A DNA stretch of 64,000 bases, taken from NCBI RefSeq assembly GCF_010692725.1, contig NZ_JAAFZB010000092.1, positions 124,001 to 188,000 of the forward strand, written 5' to 3'. Below the pieces are notes generated by a model. The model ran no database searches and was not told the DNA's origin. It worked only from the letters and a program-made list of their open reading frames with translations. Position numbers and translations under genes: made by a program. The DNA is from Flavihumibacter soli (GTDB lineage Bacteria > Bacteroidota > Bacteroidia > Sphingobacteriales > Sphingobacteriaceae). Positions 37,761 to 46,963 of this stretch are shown here, in pieces (the stretch's first letter is position 1; each line of letters begins with the position of its first letter).

Positions 37761-38591
37761 TCAATTTGCGGAAATACTTAAAAAATCATTTTCGCTGAGG
37801 GTTCGTAGGCTATTGTAGATCTCCCGGTTGCCCTTACTGACAATTATTCTCGTTTCTGCTCCGGACTTGAAAGGTAGAACCGCTGTAAAGTCTCCCAGGC
37901 TGTCCGTAGTATATGTTTTCATGACACCCTGAAACCTGATTGTGGCGCCTGGAATTCCGGTTCGTGAAGGCAGGGTGATAACATTCCCCCTCACTGCGAT
38001 CGAGTCCAGCTTCTTGACCAACCGAAGCGTCAGATTGGTATAGATCAGGGAATCATTGAGGGTATACAGGCTACTGTTTATTAAATTGTATCCCGGGATT
38101 TCAGCGCTGAGGTCGATCTTTAGGCCTTTGTAGTCGGAGTTAATGCCTGTGAAAACGGCACTTCCTTCATTATCCACCTGTTTTACACTACTGTATTGCC
38201 CGATCCGGACTCTTACCTGCCCGTCCCTGATAAGCTCATCAGAACCATCCGGGCCCTTTAATAATACCGATAAGCTGAGCGGGCTCTTTTCAGTGGCAGG
38301 TTCCGGCCGGTACCGGTATCCCAGGTAAATGATAATGAAAAATATCACTGCCGGGCCTGAAAGGTATAAACTTCCACCCTGGGAAGCTGAACTGTAGCGT
38401 GCCACCGACCGCATGGCTCCGGCTAAAAAAGCAGTTGAGATCAGTGCAATTATAACTACAAGGAAAAAGTATAAGGGGGTGCTGAGGCTGATGTCCTTAC
38501 TGTAAACAAGCAGCAGGTAAAAAAATCCTGTAAACAAAATAAAACCAATCAGTGAAATGATAACCCAGGTAAGTGTGGAAGTTCTTTTCAT
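37761..38591 (-). CDS. Membrane protein with a C-terminal carboxypeptidase-like regulatory domain
   Basis: 276 residues. Three membrane helices lie at the N-terminus (about residues 8-30, 38-58 and 78-92). The C-terminal ~180 residues are periplasmic or cytoplasmic beta domains, with IRDGQVRVRIGQYSSVKQVD and a carboxypeptidase-regulatory-like segment: RGNVITLPSRTGIPGATI, then TYTTDSLGDFTAVL. Such domains often occur on Bacteroidota surface and sensor proteins. It is the first gene of a tight leftward operon (7-base gap to the next). The function is not recognised. Confidence 0.72.
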   Translation of the reverse strand: MKRTSTLTWVIISLIGFILFTGFFYLLLVYSKDISLSTPLYFFLVVIIALISTAFLAGAMRSVARYSSASQGGSLYLSGPAVIFFIIIYLGYRYRPEPATEKSPLSLSVLLKGPDGSDELIRDGQVRVRIGQYSSVKQVDNEGSAVFTGINSDYKGLKIDLSAEIPGYNLINSSLYTLNDSLIYTNLTLRLVKKLDSIAVRGNVITLPSRTGIPGATIRFQGVMKTYTTDSLGDFTAVLPFKSGAETRIIVSKGNREIYNSLRTLSENDFLSISAN

Positions 38592-38725
38592 GAGATCAAT
38601 TATGAAATTTACGAAAAATCAATCATAATCTTACATAATTCAAGAGGGGTGACCAGGGCTAGTAATACGATTGTAAAAGCACTGAGTTTTCTTTCAACAT
38701 AGTCGGCGGGCAGCCCAAAGATTAG

Positions 38726-38733
38726 TAATTTTG
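38726..38733 (+). promoter_or_regulatory. Candidate -7 element (TAATTTTG) upstream of dnaE
   Basis: TAATTTTG matches TAnnTTTG and lies 22 bases before the dnaE ATG. No clear -33 TTG at the expected distance was found, so support is moderate. Confidence 0.42.
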
Positions 38734-38755
38734 GAGTTCAATTGTTTCGCTTAGA

Positions 38756-41700
38756 ATGCCAGAATTTTCCCACCTCCACGTCCACACCCAATTTTCATTA
38801 TTAGACGGCGCTGCCGATATTTCACGTCTTTTCAAGAAGGCAAAGGCCGACGGCATGAAAGCCATGGCTATTACCGACCATGGTAACATGTTTGGTGCTT
38901 TCAAGTTCGTCGCGGAAGCGGGCAAGCATGGAGTAAAGCCCATTGTGGGCTGCGAATTCTATGTGGTCGATGACAGGCACATCAAGCAATTCAGTAAAGA
39001 GAAAAAGGATAAGCGCTATCATCAGCTGCTCCTGGCAAAGAATGCTCAGGGCTATAAAAACCTGGTTAAACTCTGCTCTCTCGGCTATATGGAGGGCATG
39101 TACAGTAAATGGCCGCGGATTGATAAGCAATTAATTCTGCAGTATCACGAAGGCCTGATAGCGACCACCTGCTGTATTGGCGCATCCGTTCCCCAGGCAA
39201 TACTAAGAGATGGAGAGGAAGCGGGCGAAACGGAATTCAAATGGTGGTTAGACCTTTTCGGTGAGGACTACTATATCGAACTTCAGCGGCATGATATACC
39301 TGAACAGCATACGGTTAACAATGCCTTTTTGAAATTTGCCAAGAAATATAATGTTAAGGTTATCTGCTCGAACGACTCTCACTACGTTGACCAGCAGGAT
39401 GCAAATGCCCACGATATTTTATTATGCGTCAACACCGGGGATATGCAAAGTACCCCGATTGCTACCGATGAAGAAGGAGGGAAGGGATTCCGTTTTGGTT
39501 TCCCGAATGATCAGTTTTATTTCAAGACGCAGGCCGAGATGGGTGCGTTGTTTCATGACCTTCCAGAATCCCTGGATAATACAAATGAAATAGTTGACAA
39601 GGTAGATCACCTGAAGCTGAAGCGGGACATTATGCTTCCAAACTTCCCGATACCTGATGAGTTCAAGATCCATACAGGTCCGGAGTCTGACAATATGAAC
39701 CAGTGGGAGTACCTTAAGCATCTCACTTTTACAGGGGCAAAAGAACGTTATAAGGAGATAAACGCGGAAACGGAAGAACGCATCAATTTTGAGCTTTTTA
39801 CCATTCGCACAATGGGATTTGCGGGCTATTTCCTTATTGTAGCTGATTTCATAAAAGCAGGTCGCGAAATAGGCGTATTTATCGGTCCCGGTCGTGGTTC
39901 AGCAGCCGGATCCGTGGTAGCTTATTGTACCGGGATCACCAATATCGACCCGATGAAGTACGGGTTGCTTTTTGAGCGTTTCCTGAATCCTGACCGTAAG
40001 TCAATGCCCGATATTGATACGGACTTTGATGATGCCGGCCGCCAGAAAGTGATTGACTATGTCGTCGAGAAATATGGGAAGAACCAGGTTGCCCAGATTA
40101 TCACTTACGGCTCAATGGCCGCCAAGTCGAGCATTAAGGATGTCGCCCGGGTTTTAGATCTTCCGCTGGCCGAATCGAATATGCTGGCCAAACTAGTTCC
40201 TGACCGTCCGGGTACAAACCTGGTTCAGGTGATGACCGCTCCCCTGGATACCATTAAAAAGGAACTGAACCCGGAAGATTTCGAGAATGTCAAAAAGCTT
40301 CGCGATATACTAGCCGATGGAAAAAGTATTCATGCGAAAGTATTAAAGGAAGCACTGATACTGGAGGGTTCAGTCCGGAATGTCGGGATCCATGCCGCGG
40401 GAATTATTATTGCGCCTGACGATCTGACCAATATTATTCCTGTCGCCACCTCGAAAGAATCCGACCTGCTGGTAACACAGTTCGATGGCCGGGTGATTGA
40501 GGATGCGGGTGTTATCAAGATGGACTTCCTTGGCTTAAAGACCCTTACCATTATAAAGAATGCGCTTCACCTGATCAAACAGAATCATGGTGTTGAAATC
40601 GACATCGATTACATATCATTGGAAGATCAGAAGACCTTTGAGCTTTACCAGCGCGGTGATACCAATGGAACTTTCCAGTTTGAGAGTGACGGGATGCAGA
40701 TGTACCTGCGGGAACTGAAGCCTGATAAATTCGAAGATCTGATCGCGATGAACGCGCTCTACCGCCCGGGGCCGATAGAATACATTCCGAAATTTATATC
40801 ACGGAAGCATGGCCGGGAGGAAGTAAGCTACGACCTGCAGGACATGCAGGAGTACCTGGAGGAAACCTACGGGATTACCGTCTACCAGGAGCAGGTAATG
40901 CTTTTGTCTCAGAAACTGGCCAACTTCAGTAAAGGTGATGCAGACGTATTGCGTAAAGCAATGGGTAAAAAGCAGATCGAGGTGCTCAATAAAATGAAGG
41001 CCCAGTTCATGGACGGCTGCAAAGCCAATGGCCATGACCTGAAAACTGCCGAAAAAGTATGGACTGACTGGGAGGCTTTTGCGCAATACGCTTTTAACAA
41101 ATCTCACTCTACCTGTTATGCTTTTGTAGCTTACCAGACAGCTTTCCTGAAGGCGAACTACCCTGCGGAGTACATGGCAGCGGTACTAAATAACCAGAAC
41201 AACATTGAGAAGATCTCTTTCTTCATGGAGGAATGTAAGCAGATGGGTATACCGGTACTGGGGCCGGATATCAATGAATCTGAGCTAAGCTTCACGGTTA
41301 ACAAGAAAGGGGAGGTACGTTTCGGAATGTCGGGCATGAAGGGAGTTGGTGAAAAGGCAGTTGAAAGTATTGTAGCTGAGCGGATGGAGAATGGCCCTTA
41401 CACATCCATATATGATTTTGCCAGCCGTACAAATTCACGGGCCGTCACCAAAAAAGTTTATGAGAATTTGGTATATGGGGGAGCCTTTGATTGCTTTGGC
41501 TATCACCGCGCTCAATTCTTCGGTAGGACAGAGGGAAGTCAATATAATGGAATTGAACGCCTTGTCAAGTACACAAACGATTTTCAGAATAGTCAGAATT
41601 CGTCGCAAGCCTCGCTATTCGGTGGAACAAGCGATGCACAGATCGTTGAGCCGCAGATGCCTGAGTGCCCTGAATGGGGACTGATAGAAAAGCTTAAATA

Positions 41701-42388
41701 TGAAAAGGAAGCTATCGGAATTTACCTGACAGGTCATCCGCTCGATAATTATCGTTTTGAGATGGATAATTTCTGTACGCACCAGGTTAAGCACCTGAGC
41801 CTGATTAACCGTATGAAGTCTGCCGAAGTTTCTGAAGAAGATAAAGCTGAGTTTAATAAGATTAAAAACCGTGATCTGGTAATTGGGGGACTGGTATCAG
41901 CCTGCAGCCATAGAACCACGAAAACAGGAAAGCCTTTTGGCGCTTTCATGTTTGAAGATTACAGCGAAACCTTTGAAGTAGTACTTTTTGGGGAAGACTA
42001 CGTGAAGATGAAACAATACCTGAACGACGGTTTCTTTCTGCAAATACGGGGAAGCGTTGGTGAACGGTTCAAGCAAAAAGATAACTGGGAGTTCAAGGTC
42101 ACCAGCATGGTTCTGCTTTCAGAGCTCAGGGACAAAATGGCAAAGTGCCTTACCATTCAGCTGTCTTTAAATGAACTCTCACCTGATTTCATTGGAAAGA
42201 TTGATGAGATCGTGAACCACAACAAAGAGCAGAATCCCAATCGTAACTGCCAGCTGAAATTCCAGATCTTTGATTACGATGAAGAGACGACACTAGAAAT
42301 GCCTTCTAAATCAGTGAAGATTAATCCAAGCAATGAGTTTCTGGAGCATCTTGCAAAACTGAATGGTGTGCGTTATAAGCTGAATTAA
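38756..42388 (+). CDS. dnaE: DNA polymerase III alpha subunit
   Basis: 1210 residues. The N-terminal PHP domain starts at once (FSHLHVHTQFSLLDGAAD), the ATG start fitting the family. The catalytic C-family core shows GPGRGSAAGSVVAYC, the metal-binding DIDTDFDD, GIHAAGI, and the finger/thumb region with GRDVLRKAMGKK-like KGDADVLRKAMGKK. Helix-hairpin-helix and OB-fold sequences occur in the C-terminus (VIGGLVSACSHRTTKTGKPFG). It is the replicative polymerase. PolC is excluded by the lack of an internal exonuclease domain. Downstream lie an outer-membrane protein and thioredoxin. Confidence 0.97.
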   Translation: MPEFSHLHVHTQFSLLDGAADISRLFKKAKADGMKAMAITDHGNMFGAFKFVAEAGKHGVKPIVGCEFYVVDDRHIKQFSKEKKDKRYHQLLLAKNAQGYKNLVKLCSLGYMEGMYSKWPRIDKQLILQYHEGLIATTCCIGASVPQAILRDGEEAGETEFKWWLDLFGEDYYIELQRHDIPEQHTVNNAFLKFAKKYNVKVICSNDSHYVDQQDANAHDILLCVNTGDMQSTPIATDEEGGKGFRFGFPNDQFYFKTQAEMGALFHDLPESLDNTNEIVDKVDHLKLKRDIMLPNFPIPDEFKIHTGPESDNMNQWEYLKHLTFTGAKERYKEINAETEERINFELFTIRTMGFAGYFLIVADFIKAGREIGVFIGPGRGSAAGSVVAYCTGITNIDPMKYGLLFERFLNPDRKSMPDIDTDFDDAGRQKVIDYVVEKYGKNQVAQIITYGSMAAKSSIKDVARVLDLPLAESNMLAKLVPDRPGTNLVQVMTAPLDTIKKELNPEDFENVKKLRDILADGKSIHAKVLKEALILEGSVRNVGIHAAGIIIAPDDLTNIIPVATSKESDLLVTQFDGRVIEDAGVIKMDFLGLKTLTIIKNALHLIKQNHGVEIDIDYISLEDQKTFELYQRGDTNGTFQFESDGMQMYLRELKPDKFEDLIAMNALYRPGPIEYIPKFISRKHGREEVSYDLQDMQEYLEETYGITVYQEQVMLLSQKLANFSKGDADVLRKAMGKKQIEVLNKMKAQFMDGCKANGHDLKTAEKVWTDWEAFAQYAFNKSHSTCYAFVAYQTAFLKANYPAEYMAAVLNNQNNIEKISFFMEECKQMGIPVLGPDINESELSFTVNKKGEVRFGMSGMKGVGEKAVESIVAERMENGPYTSIYDFASRTNSRAVTKKVYENLVYGGAFDCFGYHRAQFFGRTEGSQYNGIERLVKYTNDFQNSQNSSQASLFGGTSDAQIVEPQMPECPEWGLIEKLKYEKEAIGIYLTGHPLDNYRFEMDNFCTHQVKHLSLINRMKSAEVSEEDKAEFNKIKNRDLVIGGLVSACSHRTTKTGKPFGAFMFEDYSETFEVVLFGEDYVKMKQYLNDGFFLQIRGSVGERFKQKDNWEFKVTSMVLLSELRDKMAKCLTIQLSLNELSPDFIGKIDEIVNHNKEQNPNRNCQLKFQIFDYDEETTLEMPSKSVKINPSNEFLEHLAKLNGVRYKLN

Positions 42389-42503
42389 GTTTAAAGATAT
42401 TCTTGAAATATTGGTAAAATTTTAAGTTAATAATTTGCTTTTCACAATATTTTGGTCACCTTGTGTTTCAGCAATTCTAATATTTATCTTAATCTTAAAC
42501 CTT

Positions 42504-43109
42504 ATGAAAAAATTTTTACTAATTGCCTTTATGGCAACAGGGACTTTATTTGCTCAGGCACAAACAAAGGGCACAAATACACTGGGGCTGGGACTGAATT
42601 TCGGAACCACCAAAACTGATCAACCTTCTTCTAGTAGCGAGTCCAGAAATTCGGCGTTTACCGTGGGTTATGGGCATTTCATAAAAGAGAATCAAAAAAT
42701 AGGGATTAACTTATTTTATAGTAACTATAAATTTATTGATAACGAAATCGATAGACCGGGGGTGAGTACTTATGGCGGTACTTTCACTTATCAAAAATAT
42801 TATGAACTTTTCAAGAAATTGTATGCATTTGCCGGTCCAAGAGCGGGATATCATTATAATGATGAGAACAATGGGAATGGGGTGACAAGTAATATGTATT
42901 CATTGGGAGCGTACGGTGGTATCAGCTGGTTTGTAAGCAAAAGGATAGCCTTAGAAGCAGATTTACTCGCTGCTGATATTAATTACAGTCACAGAAAAGA
43001 AAGTGTAGCAAATTCTGATATGCAGTACGAATACACCTCAACTAATTTTGGCTTAAGCACTAACGGTTCACTCAATGGATTAGGCTTTAAAATCTATTTC
43101 CTTTTCTAA
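42504..43109 (+). CDS. Outer-membrane beta-barrel protein
   Basis: 201 residues from the ATG at 42504; a longer TTG frame would add 23 residues in front of the signal peptide MKKFLLIAFMATGTLFAQAQ. The mature part has alternating beta-strands (FTVGYGHFIKENQKIGINLFY, LYAFAGPRAGYHY, LGAYGGISWFVSKRIALEAD) and ends in KIYFLF, with the aromatic C-terminus typical of barrel proteins. It resembles small OmpA/porin-like Bacteroidota barrels, about eight strands. Its role is unknown, and its position between dnaE and trx looks fortuitous. Confidence 0.8.
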   Translation: MKKFLLIAFMATGTLFAQAQTKGTNTLGLGLNFGTTKTDQPSSSSESRNSAFTVGYGHFIKENQKIGINLFYSNYKFIDNEIDRPGVSTYGGTFTYQKYYELFKKLYAFAGPRAGYHYNDENNGNGVTSNMYSLGAYGGISWFVSKRIALEADLLAADINYSHRKESVANSDMQYEYTSTNFGLSTNGSLNGLGFKIYFLF

Positions 43110-43270
43110 TTAGTGTGTTAATTTGTCGTTGTAATGGTGAAGGGCCAATATTGCCAGTATTTACTATCCTGCGGTTGTTTTAAAATGCAGTGGTAATGTC
43201 ATACAAGCGTCTGGGCAATTAGCAAAGCAAGCAAATTAGCACATTACAATGTCACTTTGGCACCTGCTTT

Positions 43271-43300
43271 TTGTGGCAGGGAAATTGAATACTATATTTG
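43271..43300 (+). promoter_or_regulatory. Bacteroidota-type promoter for trx
   Basis: TTG (43271-43273) and TATATTTG (43293-43300) are separated by 19 bases, matching the Bacteroidota -33/-7 pattern. The -7 element ends 25 bases before the trx ATG. Confidence 0.7.
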
Positions 43301-43325
43301 ATCAAAAATAAAAGAAACTCACATT

Positions 43326-43646
43326 ATGGCATTAGAAATAACAGACGCAAACTTCGATGAAGTTGTGTTGAAATCAGACAAACCCGTATTAGTTGATTTT
43401 TGGGCAGAATGGTGTGGCCCTTGCCGCATGGTTGGCCCTGTGGTTGAAGAATTAGCCAAAGAGTACGAAGGAAGAGCTGTTATCGGGAAAGTGAACGTGG
43501 ATAATAATCCCGGCATCTCAATGAAGTTCGGGATCCGTAATATACCAGCCTTATTATTTTTTAAAGGCGGTGAAATTGTAGATAAACAAATTGGCGCGGT
43601 CCCAAAATCTGTTTTGGCAGACAAGCTAAGCAAGCAGATCGCGTAA
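43326..43646 (+). CDS. trx: Thioredoxin
   Basis: 106 residues, standard length. The active site WCGPC (Cys30 and Cys33) follows DFWAEWCGPCR, and the cis-proline loop IRNIPALLFF and GAVPKSVL complete the fold. It reduces protein disulfides in the cytoplasm with electrons from thioredoxin reductase. It has its own promoter (TTG-N19-TATATTTG) and a strong hairpin terminator 20 bases after the stop, so it is a single-gene unit. Confidence 0.96.
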   Translation: MALEITDANFDEVVLKSDKPVLVDFWAEWCGPCRMVGPVVEELAKEYEGRAVIGKVNVDNNPGISMKFGIRNIPALLFFKGGEIVDKQIGAVPKSVLADKLSKQIA

Positions 43647-43665
43647 GTATTTGCAACCATCATAG

Positions 43666-43702
43666 AAAACTCCGGTTCAATTAATTGAACCGGAGTTTTT
43701 TT
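43666..43702. terminator. Bidirectional terminator between trx and the convergent gene
   Basis: AAAACTCCGGTTCAATT and its perfect reverse complement form 17-base arms with no spacer, flanked by an A-run on the left and a T-run on the right. It can end transcription of trx (+) and of the gene finishing at 43740 (-). A similar hairpin is found at 44286. Confidence 0.88.
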
Positions 43703-43739
43703 ATGACCTGAAGTCTTCCATCTTCAAGGTAGAAAATGC

Positions 43740-44153
43740 CTACTTCGATTTCTTCCAAACCTCTTCCAGTTTCCAGTTTCCGACGGTACCTGATTGATAG
43801 TATTTATCGCCTACTACTTTAGCTGTAAATTTATAGGTTTTATTAACCGCATCAGGTTCACTCGAATAGTCTATGATCTCGGTGTAAGTATCATCGGTTA
43901 TGATAGCCCGGCCACCTGAGGCCATCACGAATTTGTTGTCAGCTGCATTAGAGATTATGAACATAAAATGATCAGGAGTAATGATCTTCATTTGTTTTTT
44001 AGTTTTGTTGTCTTCCTTAAACACACTGTCTTCCGTGGTGAAGACTGCCGATTCAAGTATCCATGTTCCATACAAAGGAGATTTTTTCTTTGACTGGCCA
44101 AAAGCTGCGGTAATAACGGTTAACAGCACGACGGTGATCAGAAGCTTTTTCAT
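43740..44153 (-). CDS. Secreted lipocalin-like protein
   Basis: 137 residues with a signal peptide (MKKLLITVVLLTVITAAFGQ). The mature part has a lipocalin-like start (LYGTWILESAVF) and repeating beta-strand pattern (MFIISNAADNKFVM, YTEIIDYSSEP, YKFTAKVVGDKYY), ending NWKLEEVWKK. This pattern is common for small secreted Bacteroidota proteins in the DUF4488/lipocalin-like group. A ligand is not predictable. The terminator shared with trx lies downstream. Confidence 0.78.
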   Translation of the reverse strand: MKKLLITVVLLTVITAAFGQSKKKSPLYGTWILESAVFTTEDSVFKEDNKTKKQMKIITPDHFMFIISNAADNKFVMASGGRAIITDDTYTEIIDYSSEPDAVNKTYKFTAKVVGDKYYQSGTVGNWKLEEVWKKSK

Positions 44154-44285
44154 GTTTCTTATTTTTAGTTTCTAAACAGGTAACACTCTCTGTTGCCGAC
44201 CGTTTATAGAACTAAGAAAACACGCAAGCGTGGAGATGGGGGGGACTGTTGATGCAAAAAAACGTTCAGCAAACTGTTTATTAAA

Positions 44286-44323
44286 TATAAAAAAAACTCC
44301 GGTCAAACTGACCGGAGTTTTTT
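44286..44323 (-). terminator. Terminator after dipeptidyl peptidase IV
   Basis: AAACTCCGGTCA pairs with TGACCGGAGTTT around a 3-base loop (arms 44294-44305 and 44309-44320). On the minus strand a long T-run follows. It lies 43 bases downstream of the peptidase stop. Confidence 0.88.
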
Positions 44324-44365
44324 AATGATTGAATAAAATTGTAGTTACAAAATCTTTCAAAAAGC

Positions 44366-46525
44366 TTACTTCCAATATTCGTTGAAGTCTGCAGGAAGTG
44401 GTTTTTCAAGTAGATGCTGATACATGAACCGAACGTTCTCCTGGCTACTGTGGCGTGCTTTTTTGCCTCCCCAACCATGACGCTCACCCGGATAAAGCAT
44501 GAATTCGAAATGCTTATTCAGATCCTGTAGTTTGTTAATCAGCTGGATACTGTTCTGCATATGTACGTTGTCGTCCATTGTACCGTGTACTATTCTCAGG
44601 GTGCCTTTCAACTTATCCGCATAGGTTAGAACTGATGTCAGCTTATATCCCTCCGCATTATCCTGAGGTGTGTCCATAAAACGTTCCGTGTAATGCGTAT
44701 CATACAGCGCCCAGTCGGTTGGTGTGAAGTTAGCTACACCGTGAGTAAATACATCAGCGGCATAAGTTAAGGCCATAGCAGAGATGTAACCGCCGAAGCT
44801 GCCGCCAGTAATCCCTACCTTGCTTTCATTCACGTATCCCTTTGTCTTGAGGAAATTTACGGCATCCACATAATCTTCAATCTCATATTTACCTAACTGA
44901 CGATAGATATAGTCCTGGCCAACTTTCCCCAAATGTCCTGCAGACCGGTTATCTATAACAACCTGGATCACGCCTTCCTGTGCCCACCAGTATGTCTGCC
45001 CTAAAGGACTTTTAAAGCGGTCGTACACACTACCTGCATCAGGTCCGCCATAGATTGAGATCCAAACCGGGTACTTCTTGGCAGGGTCAAAGTTCAATGG
45101 CAGAGTTACAGTCATCGGAAGTGTCAGGCCATCGCGGGTTTTATAATTAACCAACTCTGTTTTTGGCAACTGATATTCAGCAAATGCAGAACCTTTCGAG
45201 TCGCCTAGCTTCCGCAGTAGCTTACCGTTTCTGTCAAGCAAAGCTGTCTGAACAGGCGTTTGCAGGTTTGAATAAGTGGTGATGAAATAATTTCCCTGTG
45301 GGGAAAGACTCACGTTATGGTCATAATTACCAAAAGTTAGGCGCTTAGGCTCGCCGCCTTTCAAACTTACCCTGTAAAGATCATAACGCGTTGTTGCTTC
45401 CTTACGGGCAGTGAAAAATATTTCACCTGCCTTTTCGTCAACCTGCAATAGTTTTCCTACCCGCCAGTTTCCGGAAGTAAGTTGCTTTTTAAGCTTGCCG
45501 TTCAGATCCATATAGTAGAAATGGCCATAACCGGTCTTATCACTCGTCAGGATAAAACCCTGGCCATTTTTAAGGAAGTACATGCTATCAAACCAATCAA
45601 CCCAGGTTTTCTGTTTTTCTTCGTAGATAACCCTTTTTTTGCCATCTGCAGGAGTAACTGAATAGATGATCAGGTCGTTTTGGTCGCGGTTCATCCATTG
45701 CACCCACAGAGTTTTGCTGTCGGCCATCCAGAAAGGCGTGCCGAAATACTGGTCGTCCTTTTCATTAAAGTCTGTCCATACAATGCCCTGTGCATTTGTA
45801 TTAACGATACCCATTTTAACTTCCGGGTTTTTGTCGCCCGGTTTAGGGTAACGAGTGTTCTCTAAAAATCCGTGCTGGCCTTCTGAATTATAGATTGGAA
45901 ACACCGGGACTTTGGAATCATCGAAACGCATAAATGCAAGACGCTTGCTGTCAGGACTCCACCAGAACGCTTTATAACGTGTAGCGCGACCAAGGATCTC
46001 CTCATAATAAACCCATGATGCCCAGCCGTTATAAATCACATCTGAACCATCATTTGTATAACGAATTTCTTTTCCTGATGCTACCTCAACAGAGTAAAGG
46101 TCATTATTGCGGGTAAAAGCTACCTGGCTGCCATCAGGTGACAGGGTAGGGTTTTTCTCTTCCGCGCCGTCTTTTGTTAGTTGTTTTTCTTTTCCATCTG
46201 CGTCTTTATAAAAGACATCTTTATTTCTAACGCTTACAGAGGCTTCATTTACCTGTGCTGGTGTTGAAGGTACGGCATTACCGGTTTTTACATCAACAGT
46301 GTAAGGTTTTGGTTTACCATCCTCAAACCGGGATTCAATAAAATGTGTATCATCGGCCCAGCCTCTTTGCATAGGTATCTGGTTAATGATCTCTTTGGGT
46401 GCTTTGTTAAAAACTTGGTCAAAACTTAGTTTCTTTTGCTGAGCAGCGGCGGTTTGCGCTGAAACAGAAATAGAGCTGGCCAAGGCTGTGGCAAACAGCG
46501 CAATTCCGGTCAAATTAATTCTCAT
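44366..46525 (-). CDS. Dipeptidyl peptidase IV (S9B family)
   Basis: 719 residues with a signal peptide (residues about 1-24, ending SISVSAQ). The N-terminal half is a beta-propeller (DPPIV_N: GWASWVYYEEILGR with the conserved double Glu, MRFDDSKVP), and the C-terminal alpha/beta-hydrolase domain has catalytic Ser576 in GGSFGGY, Asp in HGTMDDNVH and His in GERHGWGG. It removes N-terminal dipeptides with Pro or Ala at position 2 in the periplasm. It stands alone and ends at a strong terminator. The paired Glu residues in YYEEILGR bind the free N-terminus, supporting the S9B assignment. Confidence 0.95.
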   Translation of the reverse strand: MRINLTGIALFATALASSISVSAQTAAAQQKKLSFDQVFNKAPKEIINQIPMQRGWADDTHFIESRFEDGKPKPYTVDVKTGNAVPSTPAQVNEASVSVRNKDVFYKDADGKEKQLTKDGAEEKNPTLSPDGSQVAFTRNNDLYSVEVASGKEIRYTNDGSDVIYNGWASWVYYEEILGRATRYKAFWWSPDSKRLAFMRFDDSKVPVFPIYNSEGQHGFLENTRYPKPGDKNPEVKMGIVNTNAQGIVWTDFNEKDDQYFGTPFWMADSKTLWVQWMNRDQNDLIIYSVTPADGKKRVIYEEKQKTWVDWFDSMYFLKNGQGFILTSDKTGYGHFYYMDLNGKLKKQLTSGNWRVGKLLQVDEKAGEIFFTARKEATTRYDLYRVSLKGGEPKRLTFGNYDHNVSLSPQGNYFITTYSNLQTPVQTALLDRNGKLLRKLGDSKGSAFAEYQLPKTELVNYKTRDGLTLPMTVTLPLNFDPAKKYPVWISIYGGPDAGSVYDRFKSPLGQTYWWAQEGVIQVVIDNRSAGHLGKVGQDYIYRQLGKYEIEDYVDAVNFLKTKGYVNESKVGITGGSFGGYISAMALTYAADVFTHGVANFTPTDWALYDTHYTERFMDTPQDNAEGYKLTSVLTYADKLKGTLRIVHGTMDDNVHMQNSIQLINKLQDLNKHFEFMLYPGERHGWGGKKARHSSQENVRFMYQHLLEKPLPADFNEYWK

Positions 46526-46963
46526 AATGTGTGTTTATGTTTTTGAAATATTAGCCCCGAAAGATAATGTCTTATTCCGTATGGGCATGTAATAAAATAA
46601 ATACAATTCAGGCAAGGTAAAAAAATGGCTTGTGAGAGCAAAGTCTACAGCTACTAAGATGGATGTTGTAATGAAATTTGCATAGTCCTTGTAGTAACCA
46701 TGTTAAGGTTAGGCCACCAATTTGGTGGCCTAACCACTAGCTGACCTTAACCTGTCTTATATCTGTGTCATCGTTTTCAATCGTTTACCCCAATAATTTA
46801 GCTGGCCTTGAAATGCTTTTAGTGGAGTTTAAAAATAAATAGAGTAATTTAGAATAACACAAATTCGAATAGTGATACGCCGGGAAATCTGAATGCCTAT
46901 GGAGGCTGGTGTACACTTCGTCCATTTTCTAAAACTTCAGTCACTAATTGAAATTTTATCGAG
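46526..46963. other. Intergenic region of 438 bases
   Basis: This stretch between the divergently placed dipeptidyl peptidase and GH130 genes holds no convincing coding frame. It contains the second copy of the hairpin element (46691-46764). No clear TAnnTTTG promoter for either neighbour was found. Confidence 0.8.
46691..46764 (+). repeat. Hairpin repeat element, copy 2
   Basis: GTAGTAACCATGTTAAGG is followed by a perfect hairpin with 14-base arms (46707-46720 and 46722-46735, one-base spacer). The sequence aligns without gaps over about 72 bases to the minus strand of 12455-12526, with the arms differing by compensating changes. See copy 1. Confidence 0.8.

Noticed and set aside
43115-43250. 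Partly repeated A/T-rich text (AAATTAGCACATTAC and a loosely matching inverse TGTTAATTTG)
   Set aside because: Matches are short and out of order and look like low-complexity intergenic sequence; not a defensible repeat.
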